Below, piece after piece: positions 10,336 through 21,081 of a stretch of DNA of 64,000 nt (positions within the stretch are counted from its first letter, which is position 1; each line of letters opens with the position of its first letter). The notes beneath the pieces are model-generated. The model was not told where the DNA came from. It was given only the letters and a program-made list of their open reading frames with translations, and ran no database searches. Source of the stretch: Sphingomonas limnosediminicola. GTDB taxonomy: Bacteria; Pseudomonadota; Alphaproteobacteria; Sphingomonadales; Sphingomonadaceae. Both the position numbers and the translations under genes were made by a program. The DNA is taken from contig NZ_BAABBM010000001.1 in NCBI RefSeq assembly GCF_039537965.1, positions 2,083,501 to 2,147,500 of the forward strand, written 5' to 3'.

Positions 10336-10994
10336 GCCGCGAGCGGAAAGCGCAGCAGGCGGTCGGAAACCGGTACGAGCGCCGCGGCGTTGGCGCCGAC
10401 GCTGCCGAGGATTTCGGGGTGATGGGCGTCGAGGCCGCCCGTTAGCGACCCGAACGCTGGAAAGATGATTTTCGAGGCGGACACGACGAAGCAACGGCGC
10501 GAGACGCGGCGGCCTTTGACCTGCAGCCTCAGCTTGGGGTGATAGTGCCCGGACATTTCCGGGCGCGGGTCGTCGCGGACGGCCTCGTGGCGAAGGACGA
10601 TGCCGGCGATTTCGACCTCGTCGGCGAGACTGCCACCGCAATGGTCCGCAAACCCCGGGTCGTGGTTGCCGACGATCCACGTCCAATCGAGACGCGACGT
10701 CAGCGATTGCAGCAGCTCTCGCGCGGATTGCGGCAAGCGGTCGCAACCGAATCGGTCGTGGAAGCTGTCGCCGAGGCAATAGAGCCGGGTCGCGCCGGTT
10801 TCTTCGACCGCAGCGTTCAACGCAACTAGAGTCGCGTGCGAATCATAAGGCGGAAGGAATTGTCCGAAGCGCGCGAACCAGCTCGCCTTTTCAAGGTGCA
10901 GGTCGGCGACCAGCAGCGCTTGCTGGGCAGGCCAGAAGAGCGCGCCGCCAGTGGTCGCGAAGAATGTTTCGCCTGCGAACGAAAAGGGAACCAT
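10332..10994 (-). CDS. pdeM: PdeM-type ligase-associated DNA-damage-response endonuclease
   Basis: A 220-residue calcineurin-like phosphoesterase. Metal-binding motifs are DLHLEK (residue about 31), GDSFHD, GNHDPGF and GHYHPK. This size and motif set match the nuclease PdeM, which in many bacteria sits with ATP-dependent DNA ligase and a helicase in a DNA repair cluster. That cluster is not adjacent here. The role in repair is from family knowledge. It follows rpoZ at 40 bases with a hairpin between them. Confidence 0.8.
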   Translation of the reverse strand: MVPFSFAGETFFATTGGALFWPAQQALLVADLHLEKASWFARFGQFLPPYDSHATLVALNAAVEETGATRLYCLGDSFHDRFGCDRLPQSARELLQSLTSRLDWTWIVGNHDPGFADHCGGSLADEVEIAGIVLRHEAVRDDPRPEMSGHYHPKLRLQVKGRRVSRRCFVVSASKIIFPAFGSLTGGLDAHHPEILGSVGANAAALVPVSDRLLRFPLAA

Positions 10995-10995
10995 G

Positions 10996-11017
10996 CGGCC
11001 GGTCTAACTGCCGGCCG
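10996..11017. other. GC-rich hairpin between rpoZ and pdeM
   Basis: CGGCCGG at 10996-11002 pairs perfectly with CCGGCCG at 11011-11017 around an 8-base loop. It lies just downstream of the rpoZ stop and abuts the pdeM ATG. No T-run follows on the minus strand, so it is not a standard intrinsic terminator. It could weaken read-through or cover the pdeM ribosome binding site. Confidence 0.4.
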
Positions 11018-11033
11018 AGGTTCAATCTAGAGG

Positions 11034-11375
11034 TTATTCGTAGTCGCCGCCCGATGGTGTCGGACGCGGCGGCGCAGCGGCCGTCAGGCGGAGCGCCTCG
11101 GCGGCTTCGCTGATCGACGCCAGCTCTTCCGTCTCGTCCTCTTCGTCGACGCGAACCTTCTGCAGGTTGGTGACGATATTCTCCTCGAGCTCCTTGGGAC
11201 GCACGGTTTCTTCCGCGATCTCGCGCAGCGCGACGACCGGGTTCTTGTCGCGATCGCGATCAATGGTGAGGTCGGCGCCGCCCGAAATCTGGCGCGCGCG
11301 CTGGGCCGCGACCAGGACGAGATCGAACCTGTTCGGAACCTTGTCTACGCAATCTTCAACCGTAACGCGCGCCAT
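11034..11375 (-). CDS. rpoZ: RNA polymerase subunit omega
   Basis: A 113-residue omega subunit with the family N terminus [32 protein letters not shown] and the [12 protein letters not shown] segment. Residues 75-113 form an acidic, proline-containing tail longer than in E. coli. Omega helps assemble core RNA polymerase and in many bacteria binds ppGpp. It lies upstream of pdeM on the same strand. Confidence 0.95.
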   Translation of the reverse strand: MARVTVEDCVDKVPNRFDLVLVAAQRARQISGGADLTIDRDRDKNPVVALREIAEETVRPKELEENIVTNLQKVRVDEEDETEELASISEAAEALRLTAAAPPRPTPSGGDYE

Positions 11376-11438
11376 CAGTCGCTCCGCAAAGCTATTCCAA
11401 AGCAGGAATATGGGATTTCAGGAAGACGGCGCCAATAG

Positions 11439-12545
<1,107 letters not shown>

Positions 12546-12547
12546 GC

Positions 12548-13801
12548 TTGGCACGGGACGTCGCCGCCCCTGAAGTTCCAGCGCGGGACGCCGCCTTGCA
12601 GCCCGCTTCGCATCGCGCCACACCCGCAGCGATGCCGGATCACGCTGCAGAGGTGACGACGCCCGCGATCACCGCGGAAATCGAGGGCAATCGGCTGGAG
12701 CTGATCGAAAGCGGCGAAGCGCGGCTTTGCGCGATCCTCGATCTCATTGCCAGAGCCGAGGAAAGCCTCAAGATTCTCTTCTACATGTTCAACCCGGACC
12801 CGGTGGGTGAGCGGGTCCGTGACGCGCTGGTGACGGCGGCGCAGCGCGGTGTCGAGGTAAAGCTGCTGATCGACGGCTTCGGATCGGCCGCGCCGCCCGA
12901 CTTCTTCGCATCGCTCAACGAATTTGGTGGGGAGCATTGCGTGTTCAACGCGAGCTACGGCCGCTCGTACCTGCTGCGCAATCACCAAAAGCTTGCGATC
13001 GCCGACGACAAGGTGGCGCTGATCGGCGGCGCGAATATCGACGAGACCTACCTGACCGACCAGGGATCGAAGCGCTGGCGCGACCTGTGGCTGAAGATCG
13101 AAGGGCCGGAGGTGAAGCCCGCCAGCCGCTATTTCGATTCGCTGTTCCGCTGGTCGATGCGCAAGCATTCGAAGACGCGTTCGCTGCGTCGGATGGTCGC
13201 CGAATATAGCGAGTGGCGCGGCCTGCTACAGTGGAAGTTCACCGGGCCGTTGAGCATGCGCAACAGCTGGTGGCGGACGATCGGGCGCGACATTCGGCGC
13301 GGCAAGCAGCTCGACATGATCTTCGCCTATTTCGCGCCGCCGGGCGCGATGTTGCGGCGAATCGGCCGGCTCGGCCGGCGCGGTAAAGCGCGGATCATCA
13401 CGGCGGCCAAGTCGGACAATAATGCGACGATCGCGGCGGCGCGGCACAGCTACAGCCGGCTGCTCCGACGGCATGTGCAGATGTACGAATATCAGGTCGC
13501 CAAGCTGCACACCAAGCTCGCGATCGTCGACGACGTGGTGCACATCGGCTCGTCGAACTTCGACTACCGCAGTCTCTACATCAATTGCGAGATCATGCTT
13601 CGCATCAAGGATGCGGGCTTCGCCGACCAGATGCGGAAATATTTCGAGGGCGAGCTCGAGGACAGCCGCTGGATCTCACCCTACGTCCACAAGCAGCGCG
13701 CGAGCCTGTGGCGCCGGCTGAAGTGGGCAGCCTCTCACTATCTGGTCAACATCATGGACTATACGGTGACGCGCCGGCTCAATTTCCGGCCGGAAGCTTA
13801 G
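12548..13801 (+). CDS. Phospholipase D-family protein (cardiolipin synthase-like)
   Basis: A 417-residue protein with two HKD motifs: NHQKLAIADDKVALIGG near residue 150 and LHTKLAIVDDVVHIGSSNFD near 325. This is the layout of phospholipase D and ClsB-type cardiolipin synthases. It probably transfers phosphatidyl groups at the membrane. No N-terminal transmembrane segment is evident. The TTG at 12548 gives the longest reading, and an ATG at 12632 (MPDHAAEV) is a shorter alternative. It converges with a methyltransferase-like lipid gene, sharing TTAG. Confidence 0.88.
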   Translation: MARDVAAPEVPARDAALQPASHRATPAAMPDHAAEVTTPAITAEIEGNRLELIESGEARLCAILDLIARAEESLKILFYMFNPDPVGERVRDALVTAAQRGVEVKLLIDGFGSAAPPDFFASLNEFGGEHCVFNASYGRSYLLRNHQKLAIADDKVALIGGANIDETYLTDQGSKRWRDLWLKIEGPEVKPASRYFDSLFRWSMRKHSKTRSLRRMVAEYSEWRGLLQWKFTGPLSMRNSWWRTIGRDIRRGKQLDMIFAYFAPPGAMLRRIGRLGRRGKARIITAAKSDNNATIAAARHSYSRLLRRHVQMYEYQVAKLHTKLAIVDDVVHIGSSNFDYRSLYINCEIMLRIKDAGFADQMRKYFEGELEDSRWISPYVHKQRASLWRRLKWAASHYLVNIMDYTVTRRLNFRPEA

Positions 13802-14439
13802 CCTTCGGGTTCGCCCTTGTAGGCCCAGAACAGCGTCGCCGGCGGCACGTTGATCCATTCGAAGCCGCGCTTGATCGGCTCGAAATGCGGCTCGATGAAA
13901 TCGCGCACCTTCGGGCTGAACTGGTAGACTAGGAACGCCCCGCCCGGACGAATGACCGTCGAGGTGGCCTCGGCGATCGCGTCGCCAATGCCCGGCGGAA
14001 GGGTCGAGAAGGGCAGGCCCGAAAGGACGTAATCCGCCGCGCCGAGGCTGCGGTCGGCAAGGATCTTCTCGACGTCGGCCGCCGAACCCGTGACCGGAAT
14101 CAGGCGCGGATCGTCGATCGATTCCTTGAGATAGCCGGTGAAGTCCGGGTTGGTATCGATGGTCACCAGCTTCGCGTCGGGCCCGAGCCGTTCGAGGATC
14201 GGCCGCGTGAAGGTGCCGACGCCCGGACCATATTCGACGAACAGCTTCGTCGTCTCCCAGTCGACGGGGCCAAGCATCTTGTCGATCAATACGCGGCTCG
14301 ACGGAATGATGGAGCCGACCATCACCGGATTCTTGATGAAGCCGCGCAGGAACTGCCAGCGCGGGCTTGCCGAACGGCGGTCGTGACGGTGCTGAAGGCG
14401 GCGCGGACTTTTCATGGTACGCGCGGATGAGGGAGGCAT
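13798..14439 (-). CDS. Phospholipid N-methyltransferase-like protein (PmtA/rRNA-dimethylase-like fold)
   Basis: A 213-residue SAM-dependent methyltransferase. It has FLRGFIKNPVMVGSIIPSSR at the N terminus, the SAM site FVEYGPGVGTFTRPIL near residue 67 and VLSGLPFSTLP as the catalytic-region motif. This pattern is seen in bacterial phosphatidylethanolamine N-methyltransferases of the PmtA type, so it may make methylated PE or phosphatidylcholine. A GGAG precedes the ATG at 14439. The internal ATG at 14415 lacks one. It lies next to a phospholipase D-type gene, fitting a lipid role. Confidence 0.75.
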   Translation of the reverse strand: MPPSSARTMKSPRRLQHRHDRRSASPRWQFLRGFIKNPVMVGSIIPSSRVLIDKMLGPVDWETTKLFVEYGPGVGTFTRPILERLGPDAKLVTIDTNPDFTGYLKESIDDPRLIPVTGSAADVEKILADRSLGAADYVLSGLPFSTLPPGIGDAIAEATSTVIRPGGAFLVYQFSPKVRDFIEPHFEPIKRGFEWINVPPATLFWAYKGEPEG

Positions 14440-14607
14440 TGGAACTCCGTCTGGGGCGGACAAGGCCGCGAGCGTTGGCAGTTGCCGCGCCAATTGGCAA
14501 GATTCCAACGACGATTGTTGACGTCCGGCGCGGCCGTGTCCGCGAACTGCGCGAATATTGCGACGAAGAGGTTTCGTTCGGATTGCACGCGTCCTAAGCC
14601 ATCCATC

Positions 14608-15903
14608 GTGGCTTCTCTTGCAAGCAACCGCAGCGTCGGCTCCACTGCGCTGACGACGACCCATTTCCTGTTGCTCTACGCGGCGATGCTCGTCGCCGCG
14701 GCGGGCAATACGGCGCTGCAATCCGTGATGCCGGCAATCGGGCGCGAGATCGGGATCGCCGATTTCTGGGTCGCCATCGCCTACACCTGGTCGGCGGTGC
14801 TGTGGGTTGCGCTCGCGCCTTACTGGGCTGAGAAGAGCGACCATCACGGGCGCAAGACGCTGGCGGTGATGGGCGTCAGCGGATTCATCGCCTCGATGCT
14901 GCTGTGCGGGCTGGCGTTGTTCGCCGGGCTCTACGGGTGGATCGGCGGCGCTATCACTTTTGGGCTCTTCGCGATCTTCCGATCGATCTACGGCGGGTTG
15001 GGATGCGCGACCCCCTCGGCGACGCAGGCCTATCTGGCGTCGAAGACGCGGCGGAGCGGACGAGTCGCGGCGCTTTCGGCGCTGTCGTCGTCGTTCGGGC
15101 TCGGTACGATCATCGGCCCGGCGGTCGCACCCTTGTTCGTGGTGCCTGTGCTTGGCCTCGCGGGACCGCTATTCGCCTTCGCGCTAATCGCGATCGGGGT
15201 GGTGACGTCGATCGCGCTTTGGCTACCCAACGACCGCGCCGGACGACGCGCGGGGCACGGCGCGGCGATGAGCTATCCGTCGCTTGCAACGACACCGACG
15301 GGCGCCAGCGTGGTCGCCGCCACCGCGCCGCATCGGGCCAGGCGGCTCAAGTGGAACGACCCGCGAATTAAGCCGTGGATCGTCGCCGGCATCACTGCAG
15401 GCCATGCTCAGGCTGCGACGCTGACCTGCCTCGGTTTCTTCATCATCGACCGGCTGAACCTGACGCCGTCGGGATCGGAAGGGCCGATCTCGATCGTGAT
15501 GATGGCGGGCGCGGTGGCGACATTGGGCGCGCAATGGGGGCTTATCCCACGGCTTGGGCTCAGCCCGCGGCGGCTGATCCTGTGGGGCGCGCTGATTGCG
15601 GCGACGGGCCTCATCTGGACCACGGTGTCGCACGATCTTTACGGAATCACGATCGGGTTCGCGCTGGCGTCGCTCGGCTTCGGCTTCACGCGACCGGGGT
15701 TCACGGCGGGCGCGTCGCTTGCCGTACCGCTGGCGGAGCAGGGCGCGGTGGCCGGCGTGATCACGTCCGCCAACGGCATCAGCTACGTGCTGGCGCCGAC
15801 GCTCGGCATCAGTCTCTATGGCGTGCAGCACGAACTGCCGTTCGCAGCCTTTGCGCTGGTCCTCGCGGCGCTCACCGTGTTCGGGCGAAGGCGGCTCGGC
15901 TAG
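14608..15903 (+). CDS. MFS transporter
   Basis: A 431-residue membrane protein with about 12 hydrophobic segments. The loop motif WAEKSDHHGRKTLAVMGV between segments 2 and 3 is the major facilitator superfamily signature. It exports or imports a small molecule by proton coupling, substrate unknown. A GTG at 14608 begins MASLASNRSVG just before the first hydrophobic segment. The frame is open further upstream but that stretch looks non-coding. It converges with the AAA ATPase gene, sharing CTAG at 15900-15903. Confidence 0.88.
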   Translation: MASLASNRSVGSTALTTTHFLLLYAAMLVAAAGNTALQSVMPAIGREIGIADFWVAIAYTWSAVLWVALAPYWAEKSDHHGRKTLAVMGVSGFIASMLLCGLALFAGLYGWIGGAITFGLFAIFRSIYGGLGCATPSATQAYLASKTRRSGRVAALSALSSSFGLGTIIGPAVAPLFVVPVLGLAGPLFAFALIAIGVVTSIALWLPNDRAGRRAGHGAAMSYPSLATTPTGASVVAATAPHRARRLKWNDPRIKPWIVAGITAGHAQAATLTCLGFFIIDRLNLTPSGSEGPISIVMMAGAVATLGAQWGLIPRLGLSPRRLILWGALIAATGLIWTTVSHDLYGITIGFALASLGFGFTRPGFTAGASLAVPLAEQGAVAGVITSANGISYVLAPTLGISLYGVQHELPFAAFALVLAALTVFGRRRLG

Positions 15904-18212
15904 TCTTCCTTGCCGCCCGCTTTCGGGCGCAACATGCCGGGCAGCACGAAGCCAATGCCACCTAGCGGCCGCGTCGCCTCGCTCTTCAGCGTCTCCTGGA
16001 TTCGCTGATATTCCTCGAGCATATCCAGCGTCACCGACGCACGCGTCTCGCCGAGAGCGGTTTCGAAGTCGGCCATCGACACCTTGCCCGTGTCGAGCCC
16101 ACGACGAAGCGCCGTCAGGCCCGCGCGGCGCACAAGGTCTTCAAGGTCCGCGCCGGTGAACCGGTCGGTGCGCTGCGCCAGCTTTTCGAGATCGACGTCG
16201 TCCGCGAGCGGCATCTTGCGGGTGTGGATCGCAAGGATGCGACGGCGCCCCGCAGTGTCCGGCGTGCCGACATAGATCAGTTCGTCGAAGCGGCCCGGAC
16301 GGAGCAGCGCCGGGTCGATCAGCGTCGGCCGGTTGGTCGCGCCGATGACGACGACGTTCTGCAACTCCTCGAGGCCATCCATCTCGGACAGGATCGTATT
16401 GACGACTCGCTCGGTGACCTGCGGCTCGCCGAGACCGCCGCCACGCGCGGGCACGAGGCTGTCGAGTTCGTCGATGAAGATGATCGTCGGCGCGACCTGG
16501 CGCGCGCGGCTGAACAGTCGGGCGATCTGCTGCTCGCTCTCGCCATACCATTTGCTGAGCAGGTCCGACGACTTGGTGGCGATGAAATTGGCTTGGCTCT
16601 CGCGCGCGGCCGCCTTGGCCAGAAGCGTCTTGCCAGTGCCCGGCGGGCCATAGAGCAGGAAGCCCTTTGCCGGGCGGATGCCGAGCCGGCGGAACGCTTC
16701 GGGATGCTTGAGCGGAAGCTCGACGCCTTCGCGCAAGCGGCCGCTGGCTTCGTCGAGCCCGCCGATGTCGTCCCAGCGGATCGTCGGCGCTTCAACCATC
16801 ACTTCACGCATCGCCGAGGGCTGCACGCGCTTCAGCGCATTTTCGAAATCGCGAAGCTCGACCGACAGCGCATCGAGCACCTCGGTCGGGATCGTGTCCT
16901 CGGCAAGGTTGAGCTGCGGCATGATGCGGCGCACGGCTTCAAGCGCCGCCTCGCGGGTCAGTGCGGCAAGGTCGGCGCCGACAAAGCCGTAGGTCCGCCG
17001 CGCGAGGTCGTCGAGATTGACGTCCGAACCGAGCGGCATGCCGCGCGTGTGAATGCCGAGGACCTCGCGGCGGCCGGGCTCGTCGGGAACGCCGACGACG
17101 ATTTCGCGGTCGAAGCGGCCGGGGCGGCGAAGCGCTTCGTCGATAGCTTCGGGGCGATTGGTGGCCGCGATGACGACCGTGTTCTGGCGCGGCTCCATGC
17201 CGTCGAGTAGCGTCAGCAGCTGTGCGACCAGCCTCTTCTCGGCTTCGCCGGTGACCTGGCTGCGCTTGGGCGCGATCGAATCGATCTCGTCGATGAAGAT
17301 GATCGACGGCGCGGATTCGTGCGCCTGTTCGAACACCTCACGGAGGCGCCGTTCGCTCTCGCCATAGGCCGATCCCATGATCTCCGGGCCGGCGATGTGG
17401 AAGAACTTCGCAGCGCTCTCGTTGGCCACCGCGCGCGCCAGCAAGGTCTTGCCGGTGCCGGGCGGGCCGTGGAGCAGCACGCCCTTGGGCGGGTCGACGC
17501 CGAGGCGCTGGAACAGCTCTGGATGGCGGAGCGGAAGCTCGACCATTTCGCGCAATGCATCGATCGTGTCGCGCATGCCGCCGAGGTCGTCGTAAGTGAC
17601 GTCCGCGCGCCGCTCGCCGCCGCTGGCGTCATATTCCGGCAGCAGCTCGACGGTCGTCTTGGCGTCAATGTGAACGATGCCCTTCGGCACGGTCTGCGCG
17701 ACGACGAGCCGCAATTCCTGCAGTGCGAAGGCGGGTGCATTCAGCATCTGCCGAATGTTGTCCGGCATGTCGGCATTGATCCGCTGGTGGCCGGTGGTGG
17801 CGACCGTATCGCCCTCGACGAGGGGACGACCGGAAAAGGTGCGCTTCAACGCGTCGGACGAACCTTGCAGCCGCACGTTCGGCTGCGCGGGCGCGAAGAC
17901 GACGCGCGTCGCGACCTTCGATTCCGATTTGCGCACTTCGACGAAGTCGCCCGAACCGACGCCGGCATTGGCTCGCTGAAGGCCGTCGAGCCGGATAATG
18001 TCGATGCCTTCATCTTCGCCGTACGGTCGGATGGCCCGCGCGACGGTCGTGCGGCGGCCGATAATCTCGATGACGTCGCCTTCGCTTAGCCCAAACTCGT
18101 CCATCAAATTATCGGGCAGGCGCGCAAAGCCGCGGCCGCTGTCGGCCGGCGGGAGGCTCGCGACCTGGACCTTGCGCGACGTCACGCGATCGATCGTGTC
18201 GGTGTCAGGCAT
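15900..18212 (-). CDS. CDC48/VCP-family AAA ATPase
   Basis: A 770-residue protein with the full CDC48 plan. There is an N-terminal double-psi barrel domain (residues about 1-190, with RLPDNLMDEFGLSEGD), then D1 with Walker A GPPGTGKT near 250 and Walker B IIFIDEIDS, then D2 with GPPGTGKT near 525 and IIFIDELDS. Sensor motifs ATNRP appear in both. Such hexamers unfold or extract proteins. The start at 18212 has an AGGAG site. Substrates and adaptors in bacteria are poorly known. No protease gene is adjacent. Confidence 0.93.
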   Translation of the reverse strand: MPDTDTIDRVTSRKVQVASLPPADSGRGFARLPDNLMDEFGLSEGDVIEIIGRRTTVARAIRPYGEDEGIDIIRLDGLQRANAGVGSGDFVEVRKSESKVATRVVFAPAQPNVRLQGSSDALKRTFSGRPLVEGDTVATTGHQRINADMPDNIRQMLNAPAFALQELRLVVAQTVPKGIVHIDAKTTVELLPEYDASGGERRADVTYDDLGGMRDTIDALREMVELPLRHPELFQRLGVDPPKGVLLHGPPGTGKTLLARAVANESAAKFFHIAGPEIMGSAYGESERRLREVFEQAHESAPSIIFIDEIDSIAPKRSQVTGEAEKRLVAQLLTLLDGMEPRQNTVVIAATNRPEAIDEALRRPGRFDREIVVGVPDEPGRREVLGIHTRGMPLGSDVNLDDLARRTYGFVGADLAALTREAALEAVRRIMPQLNLAEDTIPTEVLDALSVELRDFENALKRVQPSAMREVMVEAPTIRWDDIGGLDEASGRLREGVELPLKHPEAFRRLGIRPAKGFLLYGPPGTGKTLLAKAAARESQANFIATKSSDLLSKWYGESEQQIARLFSRARQVAPTIIFIDELDSLVPARGGGLGEPQVTERVVNTILSEMDGLEELQNVVVIGATNRPTLIDPALLRPGRFDELIYVGTPDTAGRRRILAIHTRKMPLADDVDLEKLAQRTDRFTGADLEDLVRRAGLTALRRGLDTGKVSMADFETALGETRASVTLDMLEEYQRIQETLKSEATRPLGGIGFVLPGMLRPKAGGKED

Positions 18213-18279
18213 TCTTGCTCCTACCCCGCTGCATGCGCGCACCTAACGGCGATGCGCGTGCGGCGGTTCAATATCCCGA

Positions 18280-19035
18280 TCAATATTTGATTGCTCCGGC
18301 AATTTTGCGAACGACCGAGCGTGGGACAAAACGCGTGCTCGCCGCGCCGACCTTGTTGACGAGGCCGGTGACGACCACGGCCTTGTTCTTGTCGAGCCCG
18401 TTGAGGCCCGCTTTGACGACCGGGCCGGCTTCCATTGCGACGCGATCGAACACGCCGTTGCCGCCAAAACCGGCGACATCGCCGAATTCGGTGCGCGTCG
18501 GTCCGGGGCAAAGGCAAGTGACGCTGATGCCGTGGGGCTTCAGCTCCTCGTGCAGCGCTTCGCTCAGCGACAGTACGAAGGACTTGGTCGCGAAATAGAC
18601 GGCCATCTTCGGCCCTGGCTGAAAGGCGGCGGTCGAGGCGACATTGATGATGCCACCTGACTTGCGCTTGATCATGCCCGGCGCGACCGCGCGGCAGAGG
18701 TCGGCGAGCGCGCCGACATTGAGGTCGATCATCTGCCGCTCACGCTTGGCGTCGAGCTCCGCAAACGCGCCGATGAGGCCGAAGCCCGCGTTGTTGACGA
18801 GCAGGTCGACCTGCTCGCCCGCCGCCTCGACGTCGGCCATCAGCTTTGCCGCTGCGTTCGCCTTCGACAGGTCGATCGCGACCGCGCGCGCATTGCCGAG
18901 CTCCTTCGCAAGCTCATCGAGCCGATCCTTCCGGCGCGCCACGAGCACCAGCCGGTGCCCGCGCTTGGAAAGCTGGCGGGCGAACTCGACGCCCAGACCC
19001 GCCGACGCGCCAGTGATCAGCGCGACTTTCTTCAC
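18280..19035 (-). CDS. Short-chain dehydrogenase/reductase
   Basis: A 251-residue NAD(P)-dependent oxidoreductase. It shows the cofactor motif TGASAGLG near residue 9, NNAG near 84, a serine in INVASTAAF and the catalytic YxxxK in VYFATKSF. The start is a GTG at 19035 that overlaps the stop of the upstream cyclophilin gene (GTGA). Substrate unknown, with homologues often annotated as ketoacyl reductase-like. Confidence 0.9.
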   Translation of the reverse strand: MKKVALITGASAGLGVEFARQLSKRGHRLVLVARRKDRLDELAKELGNARAVAIDLSKANAAAKLMADVEAAGEQVDLLVNNAGFGLIGAFAELDAKRERQMIDLNVGALADLCRAVAPGMIKRKSGGIINVASTAAFQPGPKMAVYFATKSFVLSLSEALHEELKPHGISVTCLCPGPTRTEFGDVAGFGGNGVFDRVAMEAGPVVKAGLNGLDKNKAVVVTGLVNKVGAASTRFVPRSVVRKIAGAIKY

Positions 19036-19499
19036 GCACCGGCTTTCGAAACGGTCGCCTTGACGATCTTGCCGGGCTCGCGCGGCGGCTCGCCGACCGG
19101 CAGCGCGTCGACATATTCCATGCCGCTCTCGACCTCGCCCCACACCGTGTACTGCCGGTCGAGGAAGGGCGAATCCTCGGTCACGATGAAGAACTGGCTG
19201 TTGGCGCTGTCCGGGTTCTGCGAGCGCGCCATCGAGGCGACGCCGCGCTTGTGCGACTCGGCCGAGAATTCCGCCTTGAGGTTTGGCAGGTCCGACCCGT
19301 GATAGCCGGTGCCGGTCGGGTCGCCGCCCTGCGCCATGAAGCCGGGGATGACGCGGTGAAACACGACGCCGTCGTAGAAACCCTTGTTCGCCAGCTCGGT
19401 AATCCGCTCGACGTGGCCAGGCGCCAGGTCCGGGCGAAGCTTGATGACGACATCGCCGCCGGAGGAGAGGTTGAGCGTAAGACGGTCGCCGTCGGCCAT
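19032..19499 (-). CDS. Cyclophilin-type peptidyl-prolyl isomerase
   Basis: A 155-residue cytoplasmic cyclophilin without a signal peptide. The family core FHRVIPGFMAQGGDPTGTG, NSQFFIV and VWGEVESGMEYVD is present. It isomerises proline peptide bonds during protein folding. The ATG at 19499 with an upstream GGAG is preferred to an in-frame TTG at 19514. The gene is co-translated with the SDR. Confidence 0.93.
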   Translation of the reverse strand: MADGDRLTLNLSSGGDVVIKLRPDLAPGHVERITELANKGFYDGVVFHRVIPGFMAQGGDPTGTGYHGSDLPNLKAEFSAESHKRGVASMARSQNPDSANSQFFIVTEDSPFLDRQYTVWGEVESGMEYVDALPVGEPPREPGKIVKATVSKAGA

Positions 19500-19617
19500 G
19501 ACAATGAACTCCAAGTGAAAGGTACGAAAGACGGCGATTTAGGAGCCGTCGGGTGGTTGCGCCAGAGCGGCAGCGCCCATAGGAGGGCCGCACGGGGTTT
19601 AATCGAGGGAGCACATC

Positions 19618-21042
19618 GTGAGCGAGAGCGATCACATCGCCGCCGCGCCCCCTGCTGCGCCCCCGCAGGATTCCACACCCAATGAGGTGATGGACGAAGA
19701 GACCCGGCTGCGTCCCGAATTCGTCAACAAGGTGCTGGACGCGGTCGAGGCAGGCGATGACGAGACTGCGCGGCAGCTCGTCCAGCCGCTCCACCCCGCA
19801 GACGTCGCCGACCTGATCGAGCTTGCCCGCGCTGACGAGCGCGAAGGGCTGGTGAAGGCGCTCGCCGGCATCGTCAGCCCGGACGTGCTCGCGGAATTGA
19901 ACGACTACGTCCGCGAAGACCTGCTCGACGAGCTGGAGCCGCAGCAGGTCGCGGACATCGCCGGGCAGCTCGATACCGACGACGCCGTCGCGCTGATCGA
20001 GGACCTCGGTCGCGACGAGCAGCAGGCGGTGCTCGAGCGGATGGAGCCGGACGATCGCGCCGCGGTCGAAGAGGCGCTCAGCTATCCGGAGGAATCCGCC
20101 GGCCGCCTCATGCAGCGCGACCTGTGCGCGGTGCCGGAACATTGGAACGTCGGCCAGGTCATCGACTATCTACGCTCGACCAAGGATTTGCCCGACGACT
20201 TCTGGGAAGTGTTCGTCGTCAATCCCAGCCATCACCCGGTCGGCACCTGCAAGCTGTCGCTGATCCTGCGCATGCCGCGCAAGACGCTCGTCAGCGACAT
20301 TATGCAGCGCGAGCAGACCTTGATCCCGGTCGACATGGACCAGGAAGACGTCGGTCTTCGCTTCCAGAAATATGCGCTCGTGTCGGCCGCCGTGGTCGAC
20401 GAGAATGGCCGCATTGTCGGCATGATCACGGTCGACGACATCGTCCACATCATCCAGCAGGAAGCGGGCGAGGACATCACCCTGCTTTCGGGCGCGGGCG
20501 AAGGCGACATCAACGAACCCATCCAGATGACCGTGCGCACGCGCGTCGTGTGGCTGGTGATCAACCTCGGCGCGACGATTTGCTCCGCATCGGTGGTCGG
20601 GGCCTTTCAGGGCGAAATCCGGCGCTATGCGATTCTCGCCGCGCTGATGCCGATCGTCTCGGCGCTCGGCGGCAATGCGGGCACGCAGACGCTTGCCGTC
20701 GTCGTTCGGGCGCTGGCCACCAACCAGCTAACGAGCGCCAACACGGCGTGGATGCTGTTCCGCGAATTCCGGATCGCCATCGCCAACGGCATCGCGCTCG
20801 GCATCGTCGGCGCGCTCGGCAGCTTCATGGTGCTTCACGACCTCAAGCTTTCGCTCGTGTTCGCAATGGCGCTGGTGATCAACAGCCTGGTCGCAGGCCT
20901 CGTCGGCGTGCTTGTCCCGCTGACGCTCGACAAGGCGCGAATCGACCCAGCGGTGTCGTCGGCAGTTTTCGTCACGACCATGACCGACGTCATGGGCTTC
21001 TTCAGCTTCCTCGGTTTGGCGGCCCTGATCCTGACGCGCTAA
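19618..21042 (+). CDS. mgtE: Magnesium transporter MgtE
   Basis: A 474-residue protein with the MgtE plan. A cytosolic N domain (residues about 40-150) of repeated HPADVADLIEL and LEPQQVADIAG helices is followed by paired CBS domains (about 155-275, with IMQREQTLIPVDMDQEDV and VVDENGRIVGMITVDDIV). Five transmembrane segments follow, with the pore motif PIVSALGGNAGTQT. It is a Mg2+ channel gated by intracellular Mg2+. The GTG start follows GAGGGAG. Confidence 0.95.
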   Translation: MSESDHIAAAPPAAPPQDSTPNEVMDEETRLRPEFVNKVLDAVEAGDDETARQLVQPLHPADVADLIELARADEREGLVKALAGIVSPDVLAELNDYVREDLLDELEPQQVADIAGQLDTDDAVALIEDLGRDEQQAVLERMEPDDRAAVEEALSYPEESAGRLMQRDLCAVPEHWNVGQVIDYLRSTKDLPDDFWEVFVVNPSHHPVGTCKLSLILRMPRKTLVSDIMQREQTLIPVDMDQEDVGLRFQKYALVSAAVVDENGRIVGMITVDDIVHIIQQEAGEDITLLSGAGEGDINEPIQMTVRTRVVWLVINLGATICSASVVGAFQGEIRRYAILAALMPIVSALGGNAGTQTLAVVVRALATNQLTSANTAWMLFREFRIAIANGIALGIVGALGSFMVLHDLKLSLVFAMALVINSLVAGLVGVLVPLTLDKARIDPAVSSAVFVTTMTDVMGFFSFLGLAALILTR

Positions 21043-21081
21043 GCGCTTGAAACACCTGTTGTTTGCGACCAGATCGCGAGC

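Noticed and set aside
16224..17210. A 328-codon plus-strand frame opposite the CDC48 gene
   Set aside because: Both AAA domains are intact on the minus strand; the plus frame is an antisense artefact of high GC.
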